Shown here: positions 13,329 through 13,638 of the stretch, one piece after another | Position numbering within the stretch: the first letter of the stretch is position 1 | Layout of the letters: every line of letters starts with the position of its first letter | Source: an uncultured Oscillospiraceae bacterium | GTDB taxonomy: Bacteria > Bacillota > Clostridia > Oscillospirales > Acutalibacteraceae | Direction: 5' to 3' | Length of the DNA: 13,638 bases | Assembly: GCA_905193585.1 (NCBI GenBank) | Contig: CAJJPG010000041.1 | Span: 1-13,638 of the forward strand | The notes under the pieces: model-generated | The model's database searches: none | The model's input: only the letters and a program-made list of their open reading frames with translations | Told to the model about the DNA's origin: nothing | Made by a program: the position numbers and the translations under genes

Positions 13329-13499
13329 ATGTTGTTGTGGTTAAAAACAAATATTGCTACCGTAATTATATGCCTTGTGCTTATCGCCGTTGTTGCTGCT
13401 ATTATAGTAAGCCTTGTGCGAAATAAGAAAAAGGGTAAATCCTCCTGCGGCTGCAATTGCGCCCACTGTGCTATGGCGGGCTCCTGCCATAAAAAATAA
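13329..13499 (+). CDS. FeoB-associated Cys-rich membrane protein
   Basis: A 56-residue protein with one membrane helix (about 8-30, IATVIICLVLIAVVAAIIVSL), then a basic patch RNKKKGK, then a Cys cluster C40, C42, C44, C47 and C53 (CGCNCAHC...C). This is the pattern of the FeoB-associated Cys-rich membrane protein family (PF12669), often the last gene of Clostridial feo operons and possibly a FeoC-like accessory or metal-binding partner. The positive-inside rule places the Cys tail in the cytoplasm. The start is ATG 13329 with AAAGGAG (13314-13320) 8 bases upstream. The in-frame TTG at 13311 lies before that SD and is not used. It is 33 bases after feoB and is followed by the operon terminator. 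Its biochemical role is unproven. Confidence 0.9.
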   Translation: MLLWLKTNIATVIICLVLIAVVAAIIVSLVRNKKKGKSSCGCNCAHCAMAGSCHKK

Positions 13500-13510
13500 G
13501 ATAAAAGCAA

Positions 13511-13548
13511 AAACAATCGGCTGTCGTTAAAACGACAGCCGATTGTTT
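13511..13548. terminator. terminator of the feo operon, probably bidirectional
   Basis: A perfect 18-bp inverted repeat (13511-13528 and 13531-13548) has a TTAAAA-type loop. The right arm ends in TTT and the left arm begins AAA, so it can work on both strands. It begins 12 bases after the Cys-rich protein stop. Confidence 0.88.
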
Positions 13549-13554
13549 ATAGTA

Positions 13555-13638
13555 TTAAGTCCGGGTTAAGGGATTTACAGAGATAAGAATGTGGGCAAAT
13601 TCGGGTTCAAAGACTTTTATTAAGTTCATTCCTCTTTG
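13555..13638 (-). CDS. possible C-terminal tail of a minus-strand gene (partial)
   Basis: The minus strand is open from the window edge to a TAA (plus 13555-13557), reading ...NLIKVFEPEFAHILISVNPLTRT. The stop lies only 6 bases before the bidirectional terminator, the same arrangement as glmS and its shared terminator. The frame is just 27 codons, so it could be open by chance, and no family is recognisable. Confidence 0.35.
   Translation of the reverse strand, partial: QRGMNLIKVFEPEFAHILISVNPLTRT

Overview
The window looks like chromosomal DNA from a low-to-mid GC Gram-positive anaerobe of the class Clostridia, most likely an Oscillospiraceae/Ruminococcaceae-type gut bacterium. The evidence is a glmS ribozyme ahead of glmS, lysine/diaminopimelate synthesis by the DapL aminotransferase route, a FeoA-FeoA-FeoB-FeoB-associated Cys-rich protein operon, a PadR/HAAS/DUF4097 trio, an LCP (LytR-CpsA-Psr) wall protein, strong purine-rich ribosome binding sites and near-consensus sigma-A promoters. 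I see no mobile element, CRISPR array, rRNA or tRNA. The species cannot be named from the sequence alone.

Layout. (1) 50-867: a radC-like JAB-domain gene with its own promoter. (2) 896-2737, minus strand: an LCP glycopolymer transferase followed by a KdpE-like response regulator, both apparently using TTG starts behind good Shine-Dalgarno (SD) sequences. (3) 2822-4848, plus strand: PadR repressor, HAAS-domain membrane protein and DUF4097 beta-repeat protein, tightly packed. A palindromic PadR-type operator overlaps the promoter and a two-way terminator ends the unit. (4) 4859-7069, minus strand: glmS with a long leader that carries a glmS ribozyme and, separately, a hairpin that buries the glmS SD. 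(5) 7087-9176: a divergent dapF-dapL operon. (6) 9243-9950: two small unrecognised genes ending in a strong terminator. (7) 10142-13548: the ferrous iron operon feoA-feoA-feoB-Cys-rich protein, with three copies of the palindrome TTAGC-N4-GCTAA. (8) The right edge may hold the tail of a minus-strand gene.

Common themes. glmS (amino sugar supply), dapF-dapL (meso-diaminopimelate supply) and the LCP protein all serve the cell envelope. glmS and dapF fire divergently from one short promoter region, so the two peptidoglycan precursor branches start side by side. The feo operon is a self-contained Fe(II) uptake unit. Its repeated palindrome, one copy at the transcription start and one just before feoB, is the most interesting regulatory signal here, together with the double control (ribozyme plus SD-sequestering hairpin) in the glmS leader and a large acidic insertion in FeoB.
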